Made by a program: the position numbers and the translations under genes. From Burkholderiaceae bacterium (GTDB lineage Bacteria; Pseudomonadota; Gammaproteobacteria; Burkholderiales; Burkholderiaceae_C), in assembly GCA_024235895.1 (NCBI GenBank), contig JACKLM010000009.1, positions 43,215 through 107,214 of the forward strand: a stretch of DNA of 64,000 bases, read 5' to 3'. Of the stretch, positions 26,733 through 36,100 are shown piece by piece. The notes beneath the pieces were generated by a model, which ran no database searches, had not been told where the DNA came from, and saw nothing but the letters and a program-made list of their open reading frames with translations. Each line of letters begins with the position of its first letter. Within the stretch, counting starts at the first letter, position 1.

Positions 26733-27032
26733 GGGAATCGCCTCGGGTTTGCGGTGGATGCGTGGGCTCGCGGAGCGCCGGCGCGCGCTGCGTGCGGCGC
26801 GGTCGGGCAGTGTGCCGCAGGCGGGTTTCGGTTCTGTAAAGGTCCCGGACAAGCCGCAACCATTGCGGGCTCGCCGCTGGCGGCCTGCCCGGGGCGTCGG
26901 GCCGGCCGACGATGCTCGCGACGCCGCAAACCGGCGGCGCGATGCCATCCCGAATGCGGCAAGTATACCTACGCCATAGAATGTAAACGCCGGCGTGCCG
27001 CGCCGCCGCTGCCGCCAACCCGCCACCGACCG
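26733..27032. promoter_or_regulatory. Divergent promoter region of the RND pump and its TetR repressor
   Basis: 300 bp between the adaptor (leftward) and the TetR gene (rightward). Around 26958-26992 an AT-richer stretch contains an imperfect inverted repeat with half-sites GTATACC and GAATGTAAAC, close to the TetR gene start. AcrR-type operators are palindromes of this size, so this is the best candidate operator. The rest is GC-rich without clear structure. Confidence 0.4.
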
Positions 27033-27686
27033 ATGCCCCGCCGCACCAAGGCCGAAGCGCAAGCCACCCGCGCCAGCCTGCTCGATGCCGCCGAGCGGCT
27101 GTTCCAGGCGCGGGGCGTCTCGCGCACCTCGCTGCAGCAGATCGCCGACGCCGCCGGTGTCACGCGCGGCGCGGTCTACTGGCATTTCCGCGACAAGGTC
27201 GACCTCTTCGCGGCGATGATGGATCGCGCGCAGCTGCCGCTGGAGGAGCCGCCGGCGCCGCACGAGGGCACACGATCCAGCGCCGCGTCCGCTGCGATGG
27301 TGGCGTTGCGCGAGCAGCTCGTGCGCACGCTCGCGTTGATCGCCGGCGACGCGCGCGTGCGCGGGCTGCTCGAGATCGCCCTGCACAAGGTCGAGTTCGT
27401 CGACGAGCTGGCCGCGGTGCGCGAACGCCACCACCAGGCGATGGACGAGCACCGCGCGGCGATCGAGCGCTGCCTGCGGCGTGCCGGGCGACCGGCGGCG
27501 ACCGCGGCCGACGAGGCGCTGGGCCTCAATGCGCTGGTCGCCGGCCTCATCCACGCCTGGATGCTGGCCCCCGGCAGCTTCGACCTCGTCGCGCGCGGGC
27601 GCAGCGCGATCGACATCTACCTCGCAGGGCTTGCGCCGCCGTCGGCGCCAGCCGCGCCGCAGCGCCGCCAGCGCAGCCGCCGATGA
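27033..27686 (+). CDS. TetR-family repressor, AcrR/TtgR type
   Basis: A 217-residue drug-pump repressor. The N-terminal helix-turn-helix (S-R-T-S-L-Q-Q-I-A-D-A-A-G-V-T-R-G-A-V-Y-W-H-F-R-D-K) is nearly identical to the AcrR/TtgR/MexR2 consensus at about residues 28-55. The ligand-binding C-terminal domain is of the same subgroup and ends in an Arg-rich tail. It is divergent from the adaptor-pump-channel operon and almost certainly represses it and itself, releasing DNA when a drug binds. Its stop overlaps the next ATG by 4 bp. Confidence 0.92.
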   Translation: MPRRTKAEAQATRASLLDAAERLFQARGVSRTSLQQIADAAGVTRGAVYWHFRDKVDLFAAMMDRAQLPLEEPPAPHEGTRSSAASAAMVALREQLVRTLALIAGDARVRGLLEIALHKVEFVDELAAVRERHHQAMDEHRAAIERCLRRAGRPAATAADEALGLNALVAGLIHAWMLAPGSFDLVARGRSAIDIYLAGLAPPSAPAAPQRRQRSRR

Positions 27687-28333
27687 GGACGCCCGAGTGG
27701 TGGACCTTGTCGACCGCGCAACTCGCGGTCGAGGCGCTGGCGATCCTCGCCTTCGCGCTGTCGGGCGTCATCGAGGGCGCGCGCAAGCGGCTGGACGTGG
27801 TCGGCGTCAGCGTCGTCGCCGGCCTGGCAGCCTTCGGCGGCGGCACGCTGCGCGACGTGCTGCTGGACCGCCGGCCGCTGTTCTGGATCGAGCACCCCGG
27901 ATGGCTGTGGGGCGTGCTGGCACTCGGGATCGCGGCGATGCTGCTGATGCGCGCCCGGCACCTGGCGCCGACCGAGCGCGCGATGCAGTGGCCCGACGCG
28001 ATCGGGCTGGCGCTGTTCAACGCCAGCGGGCTGCAGATCGCGCTGGCCGCCGGGCTGCCGGCGCTGCCGGCGGTGCTGATGGGGGTCGTCACCGCGACCT
28101 TCGGCGGCGTGCTGCGGGACATCGTCTGCAACGAAATCCCGCACGCCTTCAGCGACCACCGGCCGTACGCCGTGTGCGCCTTCGCCGGCGGCTGGCTCGG
28201 CGTGGCCGCGGCCGGCGCCGGCATGGGCGAAGGCGGCGTGCTGCTGCTGACCGCCGTCAGCACGCTGGCGCTGCGCGCGCTGGCGGTGGTATTCGACTGG
28301 CGGCTGCCGGGCTGGCGCGACCCCGGACATTGA
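27683..28333 (+). CDS. TRIC-type cation channel family protein (UPF0126)
   Basis: A 216-residue inner-membrane protein with seven predicted helices made of two repeats. Each repeat has the glycine motif of the family: F-G-G-G-T-L-R-D-V-L-L near residue 52 and F-G-G-V-L-R-D-I-V-C near 140. Homologues form trimeric K+/Na+ channels; older annotation calls them glycine transporters (YicG). It is translationally coupled to the TetR gene by ATGA, though a functional link to drug efflux is only inferred. Confidence 0.9.
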   Translation: MRTPEWWTLSTAQLAVEALAILAFALSGVIEGARKRLDVVGVSVVAGLAAFGGGTLRDVLLDRRPLFWIEHPGWLWGVLALGIAAMLLMRARHLAPTERAMQWPDAIGLALFNASGLQIALAAGLPALPAVLMGVVTATFGGVLRDIVCNEIPHAFSDHRPYAVCAFAGGWLGVAAAGAGMGEGGVLLLTAVSTLALRALAVVFDWRLPGWRDPGH

Positions 28334-28429
28334 CATCGCCCTGGCGTCGCACGCCAGGGCGCGTTGCACCCCACAATAGGTGACCGGCTCGCGGCGGAGG
28401 CCGGCCCCGAACCAGAACGATCGCGCCCG

Positions 28430-29971
28430 ATGACCCCCGACCCCCGACTGCTGCGCGAGCGCATCGCGCGCTGGCCGACCGACCGCCTCACCGGCATGCG
28501 CCGCGGCATCGAGCGCGAAGGGCTGCGCGTGCTGCATGACGGCACGCTGGCGCTGACCCCGCACCCGGCGGCACTCGGCGCGGCGCTGACGCACCCGCAC
28601 ATCACGACCGACTTCAGCGAGTCGCAGCTCGAGCTGATCACCGGCGTGCACGCGACGATCGACGGCTGCCTGGGCGAGCTGCAGCGCATCCACCAGTACG
28701 TCTGGCGCAGCCTGGCCGACGAGCTGCTGTGGGCCGCCAGCATGCCGTGCACGCTGCCGGCCGACGAGACGATCCCGGTCGCGCGCTTCGGCACCAGCAA
28801 CATCGGCCGCGCCAAGAGCGTCTACCGCATCGGGCTGGGGCACCGTTACGGCAAGCGCATGCAGACCATCTCGGGTGTGCACTACAACTGGTCGCTGCCC
28901 GGGCTCGGCAACGACGATCACTTCGCGCTGATCCGCAACTTCCGCCGCCACGGGTTCGTGCTGCTGACGCTGTTCGGCGCCTCGCCGGCGGTGTCGGCCA
29001 GCTTCGTCGCCGGACGGCCGCACGGGCTGCAGCCGCTTTCGGCGCAGACACTGGGCCTGCCGCACGCGACCACGCTGCGCATGGGGCGGCTGGGCTACCA
29101 GAGCGACGCCCAGGCGGCGCTGGCGGTCAGCTACAACGGCCTGGAGAGTTACGCCGCATCCTTGCACACGGCGCTGACGCGGCCGCATCCGCCGTACGAG
29201 GCGATCGGCATCCGCACCCCTGGCGGCGAGTACAACCAGCTCGCCACCAGCCTGCTGCAGATCGAGAACGAGTTCTACGGCACGATCCGCCCCAAGCGCG
29301 CGATCCGGCCCGGCGAGCGCGCGCTGCACGCGCTGCGCGACCGCGGCGTCGAGTACGTCGAGGTTCGCTGCCTGGACCTGGATCCTTTCTCGCCCGTCGG
29401 CGTGGCGGCGCCGACGCTGGCCTTCGTCGATGTCTTCCTGCTGCACTGCCTGCTCAGCGACAGCCCGCCCGACCACCCGCTCGAGATCGCGTCGCTGGCG
29501 CGCAACCAGGAGCGCACCGCCAACCAGGGGCGCGAGCCGGGGTTGATGCTGGAGTGCTGCGAGGGCGGCGTCGTCTCGCTGCAGGCCTGGGCGCTGGCGT
29601 TGGTCGAGGAGTGCGAGCCGATCGCGCAGGCGCTCGACGCCGCCTTCGGCGGCCGCACCTACGCCGACGCGGTACGCGCGGCCCGCAACGCACTGGAGAA
29701 CCCGGTGCGGCTGCCGTCGGCACGCGTGCTCGACGAGATGGCGCGCGAGCACGACACGGGCTTCAACGCCTTCGCGCGCGCGCGCTCGCGCGCCGCCGGC
29801 GAGGCCTTGCTGGCGCTGCCCTGGACGCCGTCCGAGCAGGCCCGCTTCGAGGCCTGCGCCGCGCGCTCACGACGCCAGCAGGCCGAGCTCGAGGCGGGCG
29901 AAAGCCAGCCGTTCGAGGACTACCGGCAGCACTATGTCTCGGCGCAGCGGCTGATGCCGGCGGCGGGCTGA
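28430..29971 (+). CDS. gshA: Glutamate-cysteine ligase
   Basis: Catalyses the first step of glutathione synthesis, joining glutamate to cysteine with ATP. The 513-residue product is the gammaproteobacterial-type (group 1) enzyme, with G-I-E-R-E-G-L-R near residue 25, T-T-D-F-S-E-S-Q-L-E-L-I-T at the substrate site near 62, and S-G-V-H-Y-N-W-S-L-P near 145. The ATG at 28430 is preferred over an upstream TTG. No gshB lies nearby. Glutathione would serve the GST encoded just downstream, though separate promoters are likely as about 90 bp separate them. Confidence 0.95.
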   Translation: MTPDPRLLRERIARWPTDRLTGMRRGIEREGLRVLHDGTLALTPHPAALGAALTHPHITTDFSESQLELITGVHATIDGCLGELQRIHQYVWRSLADELLWAASMPCTLPADETIPVARFGTSNIGRAKSVYRIGLGHRYGKRMQTISGVHYNWSLPGLGNDDHFALIRNFRRHGFVLLTLFGASPAVSASFVAGRPHGLQPLSAQTLGLPHATTLRMGRLGYQSDAQAALAVSYNGLESYAASLHTALTRPHPPYEAIGIRTPGGEYNQLATSLLQIENEFYGTIRPKRAIRPGERALHALRDRGVEYVEVRCLDLDPFSPVGVAAPTLAFVDVFLLHCLLSDSPPDHPLEIASLARNQERTANQGREPGLMLECCEGGVVSLQAWALALVEECEPIAQALDAAFGGRTYADAVRAARNALENPVRLPSARVLDEMAREHDTGFNAFARARSRAAGEALLALPWTPSEQARFEACAARSRRQQAELEAGESQPFEDYRQHYVSAQRLMPAAG

Positions 29972-30063
29972 GGCCATGCCGTGGATTCGACCCCACGGCA
30001 GACGGCCGGGCGCGTTCGCGGCGATGATCTCGCCCCCTACCCCCTCCCCCACGGAGAATCCGC

Positions 30064-30672
30064 ATGAAGCTCTACTACAGCCCCGGCGCCTGCTCGCTGG
30101 CATCGCACATCGTGCTGCACGAGTCCGGCCTGCCGTTCCAGGGCGTGGTCGCCAGCACGAAGACGAAGAAGCTGGCCGACGGCAGCGACTACACGGCGAT
30201 CAACCCGCTCGGCTACGTGCCGCTGCTGGAGCTCGACGACGGCCAGCACCTGCGCGAAGGCCCGGCCATCATGCAGTACGTGGCCGACCAGGTGCCGGCG
30301 AAGAACCTGATTCCGGCCTGGGGCACGATGCCGCGCTACCGCGCGATCGAGTGGCTCAACTTCATCGCGACCGAACTGCACAAGGGCTTCTCGCCGCTGT
30401 TCATGCCGGCGATGCCCGAGGACGCGAAGGCGCTGGCGCGCACCCGGCTCGTCGACCGCCTGAAGTGGGTCGACAGCCAGCTCGAAGGCCGCGACTACCT
30501 GCTGGGCAGCGATTTCAGCGTGGCCGACGCCTACCTGTTCGTCGTCGCCGGCTGGGGCAAGTACGTCGGCGTCGACATCGCGGGGCTGCCGCACCTGGGC
30601 GCCTTCATGGCCCGCATGGCGGCACGTCCGGGCGTGCAGGCGGCGCTGAAGGCCGAGGGACTGCTGAAGTAG
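30064..30672 (+). CDS. Glutathione S-transferase, beta class
   Basis: A 202-residue cytoplasmic GST. The thioredoxin-like N-terminus starts M-K-L-Y-Y-S-P-G-A-C-S-L-A-S-H-I, with the catalytic cysteine (C10) of bacterial beta-class enzymes, then N-P-L-G-Y-V-P-L-L and G-P-A-I-M-Q-Y-V-A-D, the glutathione-binding cis-Pro and E/S-x motifs. The C-terminal helical domain carries F-S-V-A-D-A-Y-L. GGAGAATCCGC precedes the ATG. It is followed by a tRNA gene on the opposite strand. Confidence 0.93.
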   Translation: MKLYYSPGACSLASHIVLHESGLPFQGVVASTKTKKLADGSDYTAINPLGYVPLLELDDGQHLREGPAIMQYVADQVPAKNLIPAWGTMPRYRAIEWLNFIATELHKGFSPLFMPAMPEDAKALARTRLVDRLKWVDSQLEGRDYLLGSDFSVADAYLFVVAGWGKYVGVDIAGLPHLGAFMARMAARPGVQAALKAEGLLK

Positions 30673-30694
30673 GCGCCAGGCCGCCTCGTCCCGT

Positions 30695-30771
30695 TGGTCG
30701 GGGTGACACGATTCGAACGTGCGACCCACTGCTCCCAAAGCAGTTGCGCTACCAGGCTGCGCCACACCCCG
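30695..30771 (-). tRNA. tRNA-Pro (anticodon TGG)
   Basis: The minus strand folds into a 77-nt cloverleaf. The 7-bp acceptor stem is CGGGGTG with CACCCCG, discriminator A and an encoded CCA. The D arm is G-G-C-G-C-A-G-C-C-T-G-G-T-A-G-C-G-C, the anticodon stem CTGCT/AGCAG holds loop TTTGGGA (anticodon TGG), and the T arm contains GTTCGAATC. The C1-G72 pair is typical of tRNA-Pro. Confidence 0.96.
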
Positions 30772-30775
30772 AGGA

Positions 30776-31387
30776 TCAGGATTCTACGGTGCGGGCGTCG
30801 ACGTCGACGATCTCACCGCCCGCGGCTGCGGCAGCGCCTGCCGCCGCGCCACGCGGCGCCGGCAGCGCGAGCTGGCGCGCGACCTCGGCGCACTGGCGGA
30901 TGTGCAGCTCGCAGACGTAGCGCAGCGCCGAGTAGGTCAGCGCCGCCGAGACCGCCTGCCCGGCCAGCGGCACGTACTTGGCCACCTGCTGCGTCGTCAG
31001 CCGCACGCCGACGAGCTTGAGCATGCGCAGCACCAGCTCGCGCGTGACGACCTTGCCGATCAGCATCCCGCCGCCGGCGCTGACCGCCTTGTAGACGACG
31101 ATGCGGCGCTCGGGTGCGAGTCGCTCGACCTGCTCGGGCGACAACCCGAACTCGGCGCTGATGCGCGGCAGCAGCTTGACGAGGATGGCGACGTCGGTCG
31201 CCCAGTCCAGCCCCGGCAGCGGGACGACCGCCACCCCGGCGGCCAGCAGCGCGCGCCGGCCGACCAGGCGCCGGCTGCGCGCGATCGCGGCGGCGATCGC
31301 AGGGTCGGCCGTGGCGTCGCGCGCGGCGCTGCCGCGCCGACGTCGCTCAGGCGATCGGCCGGTCGCTGACGACGACGCCGTCTGCAT
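30776..31387 (-). CDS. DUF697-like hydrophobic protein
   Basis: About 203 residues from an ATG at 31387, which overlaps the end of rraA by 41 bp; the true start may be a later non-ATG codon, since the first 40 residues are Ser/Arg-rich and unlike a conserved domain. The core R-R-L-V-G-R-R-A-L-L-A-A-G-V-A-V-V-P-L-P-G-L-D has a Gly/Pro-rich hydrophobic hairpin, followed by K-Y-V-P-L-A-G-Q-A-V-S-A-A-L-T-Y-S-A-L-R-Y. This resembles the YcjF/DUF697 type of GTPase-associated membrane protein. Function unknown. It ends five bases from the tRNA-Pro gene. Confidence 0.6.
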   Translation of the reverse strand: MQTASSSATGRSPERRRRGSAARDATADPAIAAAIARSRRLVGRRALLAAGVAVVPLPGLDWATDVAILVKLLPRISAEFGLSPEQVERLAPERRIVVYKAVSAGGGMLIGKVVTRELVLRMLKLVGVRLTTQQVAKYVPLAGQAVSAALTYSALRYVCELHIRQCAEVARQLALPAPRGAAAGAAAAAGGEIVDVDARTVES

Positions 31388-31841
31388 CGGCACACAGCCA
31401 GTCGCCGGGGCGCACCCACACGCCCTCGATCTGCACCGCCAGGTCGACGTCGCCGGCGCGTTTGCGCTCGGTCGGCATCGGGATCGTGGCCAGCGCCAGC
31501 AGCCCGACCTCGGCCGCGGCCAGCTCGGCGACGTCGCGCACCGCGCCGTGGACGACGACGCCGGCCCAGCCGTTTCGCGCCGCCGCCGCGGCGATATTGC
31601 CACCGACCAGCGCACGCCGCAGCGAGCCGCCGCCGTCGACGACCAGCACCGCGCCGTCGCCCGGGGCTTCCAGCAGCGCCTTGACCGAGGTGTTGTCCTC
31701 GAAGCAGCGCACGGTGCGAACACGGCCGTGAAAGGCCGGTCGGCCACCGAAGTGGCGGAACACCGGCGGCAGCACGCGGAATCCGCCGTCGCTGTCGCCC
31801 TTGCGGGCGTCGCACAGGTCGCAGGTCGAGATCGTGCTCAT
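31347..31841 (-). CDS. rraA: RraA-family protein (RNase E activity regulator / aldolase)
   Basis: A 164-residue RraA-fold protein. The conserved V-D-G-G-G-S-L-R-R-A-L-V-G-G-N and G-V-V-V-H-G-A-V-R-D-V motifs are present; in aldolase relatives G-x-x-R-D binds the metal and substrate. Members either inhibit RNase E or act as 4-hydroxy-4-methyl-2-oxoglutarate aldolase and oxaloacetate decarboxylase. In bacteria with this short form the name RraA is standard, but the activity cannot be settled from sequence. It starts 20 bp after the LysM gene and overlaps the next gene. Confidence 0.88.
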   Translation of the reverse strand: MSTISTCDLCDARKGDSDGGFRVLPPVFRHFGGRPAFHGRVRTVRCFEDNTSVKALLEAPGDGAVLVVDGGGSLRRALVGGNIAAAAARNGWAGVVVHGAVRDVAELAAAEVGLLALATIPMPTERKRAGDVDLAVQIEGVWVRPGDWLCADADGVVVSDRPIA

Positions 31842-31860
31842 CGCTTCGCCGTCGCCGCCC

Positions 31861-32361
31861 TCACTGCGGCGGGATGCGCAGCACCTGGCCCGGGTAGATC
31901 TTGTCCGGGTCCTGGAGCATCGGCTTGTTGGCCTCGAAGATCACCGGGTACTTGTTGGCATTGCCGTAGAACTTCTTGGCGATCGCCGACAGCGTGTCGC
32001 CGCGCACGACGGTGTGGTACTGCGCCTCGGGCGCAGGGGTCTGCACCGTCATCATGTCGTTGACCTTCTCGACCCCGGCCACGTTGCCGCAGCACAGCAG
32101 GATCTTCTCCTTGGTCGCCTGGTCGGGCACGTTGCCGTCGACGGTGACGGTGGCACTCGGGGCGTCGAAGGCGATGTTCAGCCCGCTGGCTTCGATGCCC
32201 TGGGCCTTGATGTAGCCGCGGATCGCCTCGGCGGCGGCCGCGCTCATCGCCGCGACGTTCTCCGGCGTCGGCGCCTTCTTGACCGCCTCCTCGGCGGCCT
32301 TGGCCTGGCCGATGCCGAACAGCTTCTCGCCCGCATCCTTGATGAATCCTAGCAGTCCCAT
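31861..32361 (-). CDS. BON-LysM protein (Kbp/YgaU family)
   Basis: A 166-residue protein with a BON domain (about residues 40-105, with D-A-P-S-A-T-V-T-V-D-G-N-V-P-D and V-A-G-V-E-K-V-N-D) and a C-terminal LysM domain (about 114-165, Y-H-T-V-V-R-G-D-T-L-S-A-I-A-K-K-F-Y-G). This is the architecture of E. coli Kbp, a K+-binding stress protein. There is no obvious signal peptide, as in Kbp. GGAGGAAAGC precedes the ATG. It lies upstream of rraA on the same strand. Confidence 0.9.
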   Translation of the reverse strand: MGLLGFIKDAGEKLFGIGQAKAAEEAVKKAPTPENVAAMSAAAAEAIRGYIKAQGIEASGLNIAFDAPSATVTVDGNVPDQATKEKILLCCGNVAGVEKVNDMMTVQTPAPEAQYHTVVRGDTLSAIAKKFYGNANKYPVIFEANKPMLQDPDKIYPGQVLRIPPQ

Positions 32362-32635
32362 GCTTTCCTCCTGGTTTCGTGTGGTGGTGCAGCTGCGACT
32401 CTAGCGCAGCCTGGCGACAACCCCGTGGCAACCCAGCGCGGCCACGCAAGCAGCGCCAGCGAGTCGCCACGGCGACGCGATCCGCGCCCGGCGGCCGCGG
32501 CCCACCGCGCGCGAACCGGGCCGGCACCACGGCACGGCGATCACGCGGCCTGGCATCGCCCGCACCTACGGCGTCAGCGGCGCGGCGGGTGCGGATGCGG
32601 CATCGGGCGCAGGAATGAGCCTCGATCGGCCGCCC
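32362..32635. other. Intergenic region at the left edge of the metal island
   Basis: 274 bp between the LysM gene promoter and the last gene of the metal-efflux operon. It contains no recognisable gene, repeat or attachment site that I can see. It marks the change from housekeeping genes to metal-resistance genes. Confidence 0.4.
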
Positions 32636-33103
32636 TCATCGCGAGATATGGCCCGACTGGCCGTCCTGTGCGGTCGTCCCACTCCGCGCGAGCGGCGTGA
32701 AGCGCGCCTGCACGGGCGCATCGTCCGACAGGGTGACGGAGACGACGGCCTTAATGCCAGGTGTCGCCGCGTACCGGGCCATGCCCTTCAGGCGGTTGTC
32801 GCCATCCGGCTGCAGTGCCGCGGTGACCTTGGTCTTGCCGGACAGCACGGTTGCGTGGCCCGTGGCGCCGCCTGTCTGGATCTTCGTGCCGGCGTGGTCG
32901 GTGACGTAGACGAGCACGGGGCTGTCTTGGGTTTCCTTCGCATCCTGGGCCAGCACCAGTTCGAGGTGGTAGGCTCCGGCCATGCGCAGCTGACCCCCGT
33001 GCGGCGCATTCTGCTCGTCCAGCGTCGCGTCGTCGTGCGCCAGGGTCGCTCCGGCGCCGAAGGTCAAGGCCATCGCGGCGACGATCGAAACCATGCTTTT
33101 CAT
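32636..33103 (-). CDS. Periplasmic protein of the metal RND operon
   Basis: A 155-residue exported protein with a clear Sec signal (M-K-S-M-V-S-I-V-A-A-M-A-L-T-F, cut after T-L-A near residue 22). The mature part begins H-D-D-A-T-L-D-E-Q-N-A-P-H-G-G and contains several His and Asp residues near its start that could bind metal; the rest looks like a small beta-rich domain. It is the last gene of the operon, 22 bp after the pump gene. I do not recognise a named family. A metal chaperone or sensor in the periplasm is an inference from its place. Confidence 0.75.
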   Translation of the reverse strand: MKSMVSIVAAMALTFGAGATLAHDDATLDEQNAPHGGQLRMAGAYHLELVLAQDAKETQDSPVLVYVTDHAGTKIQTGGATGHATVLSGKTKVTAALQPDGDNRLKGMARYAATPGIKAVVSVTLSDDAPVQARFTPLARSGTTAQDGQSGHISR

Positions 33104-33125
33104 CGGTTCTCCTTTTCGGTCCAGG

Positions 33126-36100
33126 TCAAAAGCTCGTCTGTTCCTTCTGTGCCAGCAGGCGCCCGAGCGGCTTCTCGCCCCACAAGCGGAACATCACAGG
33201 CGTAAGCAGGCTGTCCAGCAGGGTGGAGCTCACCAGGCCGCCGAAGATCACCACGGCCACCGGATGCAGGACTTCCTTGCCCGGCGCGTCGGCCGAGACC
33301 AGTAGCGGCACCAGCGCGAAGGCCGCCACAAGCGCCGTCATCAGCACTGGCGTGAGGCGTTCCAGCGAGCCGCGCACGATCATGCGGTCGCCGAAAGTCT
33401 CGCCCTCGAAGGCGCACAGGTTGACGTAGTGGCTGATCTTCAGGATGCCGTTGCGCGTGGCGATGCCGGTCAGCGTGATGAACCCGACCAGCGCGGCCAC
33501 CGACAGCGGCTGGCCGGAGATCCACAGCGCCACCACGCTGCCGACCAGCGCCAGCGGGATGTTGCCCATGATGATGGCCGTCAGCACCGCCGAGCGGTAG
33601 CGGCTGTAGAGCACCAGGAAGATCATGGTCAGCGATACCAGCGCCAGCAGGGCGATCAGCCGCGCCGCGTCCTCCTGCGCCTGGAACTGCCCTTCCAGCG
33701 CGATGAAGTAGCCCTCGGGCATCGCGCGTGCGGCCAGTTCCGCCCGGATGTCCGCGATCACCTGCGACATGTCGCGGCCGTCGGTGTTGGCCGACAGCAC
33801 GATGCGCCGGCGCGAGTTCTCGCGGCTGACCTGGTTCGGCCCTTCGCTGTCCTCGATGGTGGCCAGTCGCGACAGCGGCACGTGGCCTGACGGCGTCTCG
33901 ATCAGGAGCTTGCGCAGCGCCTGCAGCCCGCGCCCGGACTCCGGCAGTCGCACGACGAGGTCGAAGCGCCGGTTGCCTTCGACGATCTGGGTGATGCGCT
34001 CGCCCTCGATCATCTGCTCCAGCGAACGCAGCAGCGCTCCCGGCGCGACGCCGTGGCGCGCCGCCTGCTCGTAGTCCACGCGGATCTTGATCTGCGGGAT
34101 GAGCACCTGCTTCTCGATCTGCAGATCGGTCACGCCGGCGATCCGGGACAGCCGCGCGCGATGGTCCTCGGCCAGGCCGCGCAGCGTGTCGAGGTCGTCG
34201 CCGTAGATCTTTAGCGCGATCTGCGCGCGCACGCCGGACAGCAGGTGGTCCAGGCGGTGCGAGATCGGCTGGCCGACATTGCTCGCCGCCGGCAGCCGGG
34301 CCAGGCGCGCGCGCAGCTCGCCGATGATGGCCTCGCGGCTGCGCGCCGAGGGATCGAGGTCGACGTCGAGCTCGCTGTAGTGCACGCCCTCGGCATGCTC
34401 GTCGAGCTCGGCGCGGCCGGTGCGGCGGCCGACCAGGGTCACCTCGGGCACCTGGGCGATGAGCTTCTCGGCCGCCTCGCCGATGCGGTTCGATTCCGCC
34501 AGCGAGGTGCCGGGGTCGAGCAGCACATTGACCGTCAACGTTCCCTCGTTGAACGGTGGCAGGAAGGAGCGCGGAAAGTACGGCACGCTGGCCGCCGCGG
34601 CGACGACCGCCACCAGGGCCACCGCCAGCAGCACCCGGCTGCGGCCGAACGACCAGTGAAGCAGCCTGGCGTCCCAGCGCTTGAGCCCGTTCACCAGCGG
34701 GCTGTCGCCGGCGTGCAGCTTCTTCATGCGCGGCAGCAGGTAGTACGCGAGCACGGGCGTCACCGTGACCGAGACGATCATGCTCGCGAGGATGGAGACG
34801 ATGTAGGCCACGCCCAGCGGCGTGAACAGCCGGCCTTCGATGCCCGGCAGCACGAAGAGCGGCACGAAGACCAGCACGATGATGAGGGTGGCGTAGACGA
34901 TCGCCGAGCGCACCTCCAGGGTCGCCGCCGCGATCACTTCGGCCACCGGCCGCGGGGAGGGCTGCGCGCGGTTGATCTTGAGCCGGCGCAGCACGTTTTC
35001 GACGCCCACGACCGCATCGTCGACCAGCTCGCCGATGGCGATCGCCAGCCCGCCGAGGGTCATGGTATTGATCGACAGCCCGAAGTAGCGAAAGACCAGC
35101 GCCGTCATCAGCAGCGACAACGGAATCGCCGCCAGCGAGATGAGCGTGGTGCGCACGTTGAGCAGGAACAGGAACAGGATCACCGCGACCAGGATCGCGC
35201 CGTCGCGCAGCGCCTCCTCGACGTTGGCCACCGAGTTCTCGATGAAGTTGGCCTGCTTGAAGAGAAACTGCGGCGCCTCGACGCCTGGTGGCAGGCCCCT
35301 GCGAAGCTCGTCGAGCGCGCGCTCGACCTCGCGCGTGAGCTGCACGCTGTCGGCCGCGGGCTGCTTCTGCACCGACAGGATCACCGCCGGCCGGCCGTTG
35401 TAGCCGGCGTCGCCGCGCTTGATCGCGGGGGCGACCTTCACTTCGGCCACCTGGTCGAGCAGGATCGGCTGGCCGTTCTTCACGGCCACGACCAGTTTCC
35501 GCAGGTCCTCGATGCGGCTGGTGCGGCCGATCTGGCGGATCAGATATTCGCGGCCCTGCGACTCGAGAAAGCCCCCGCTGGTGTTGGCGCCGAAATCCCT
35601 CAGCGCCGCCTCCAGCCGCTCGCGTTCGACACCCAGCGCCTGCAGCTGCGACGGCTCGATTTCCACGCGGTACTGCCGCACCTCGCCGCCGATCGGGATC
35701 ACCTGGGCGATGCCGGGAACCGTCAGCAGCCGCGGCCGCATCACCCAGTCGGCATACTCGCGCACCTGCATCGGGCTGACCTTGGCCGGGTCGGCGGGCA
35801 GCGCGATCAGCAGGATCTCGCCCATGATCGACGAGATCGGACCGAGCTGGGGCACGATGCCCTCGGGCAGTTGCTCGCGTACCAGGTTCAGCCGCTCGCT
35901 GATCTGCTGGCGGTTGCGATAGATATCCGAGCCCCACTCGAACTCGACGTAGACGATCGACAGGCCAACGCCGGAGACCGAGCGCACCCGGGTCACGCCG
36001 GGCATGCCGTTCATGCTCGACTCGATCGGGAAGGTGACGAGCTGCTCCACCTCCTCCGGCGCCATGCCGCCGGCCTCGGTCATCAGCGTCACCGTCGGCT

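Noticed and set aside
20800..27018. A single open frame of over 2000 codons on the minus strand
   Set aside because: It is an artefact of very high GC3. The real genes are the outer-membrane lipoprotein in this frame and the pump and adaptor in other frames, each with family motifs and proper starts.
30695..30771. tRNA-Pro as the attachment site of the metal island
   Set aside because: The island starts about 1.9 kb away beyond three ordinary genes, I see no integrase, and I found no repeat of the tRNA 3' end near 48.3 kb.
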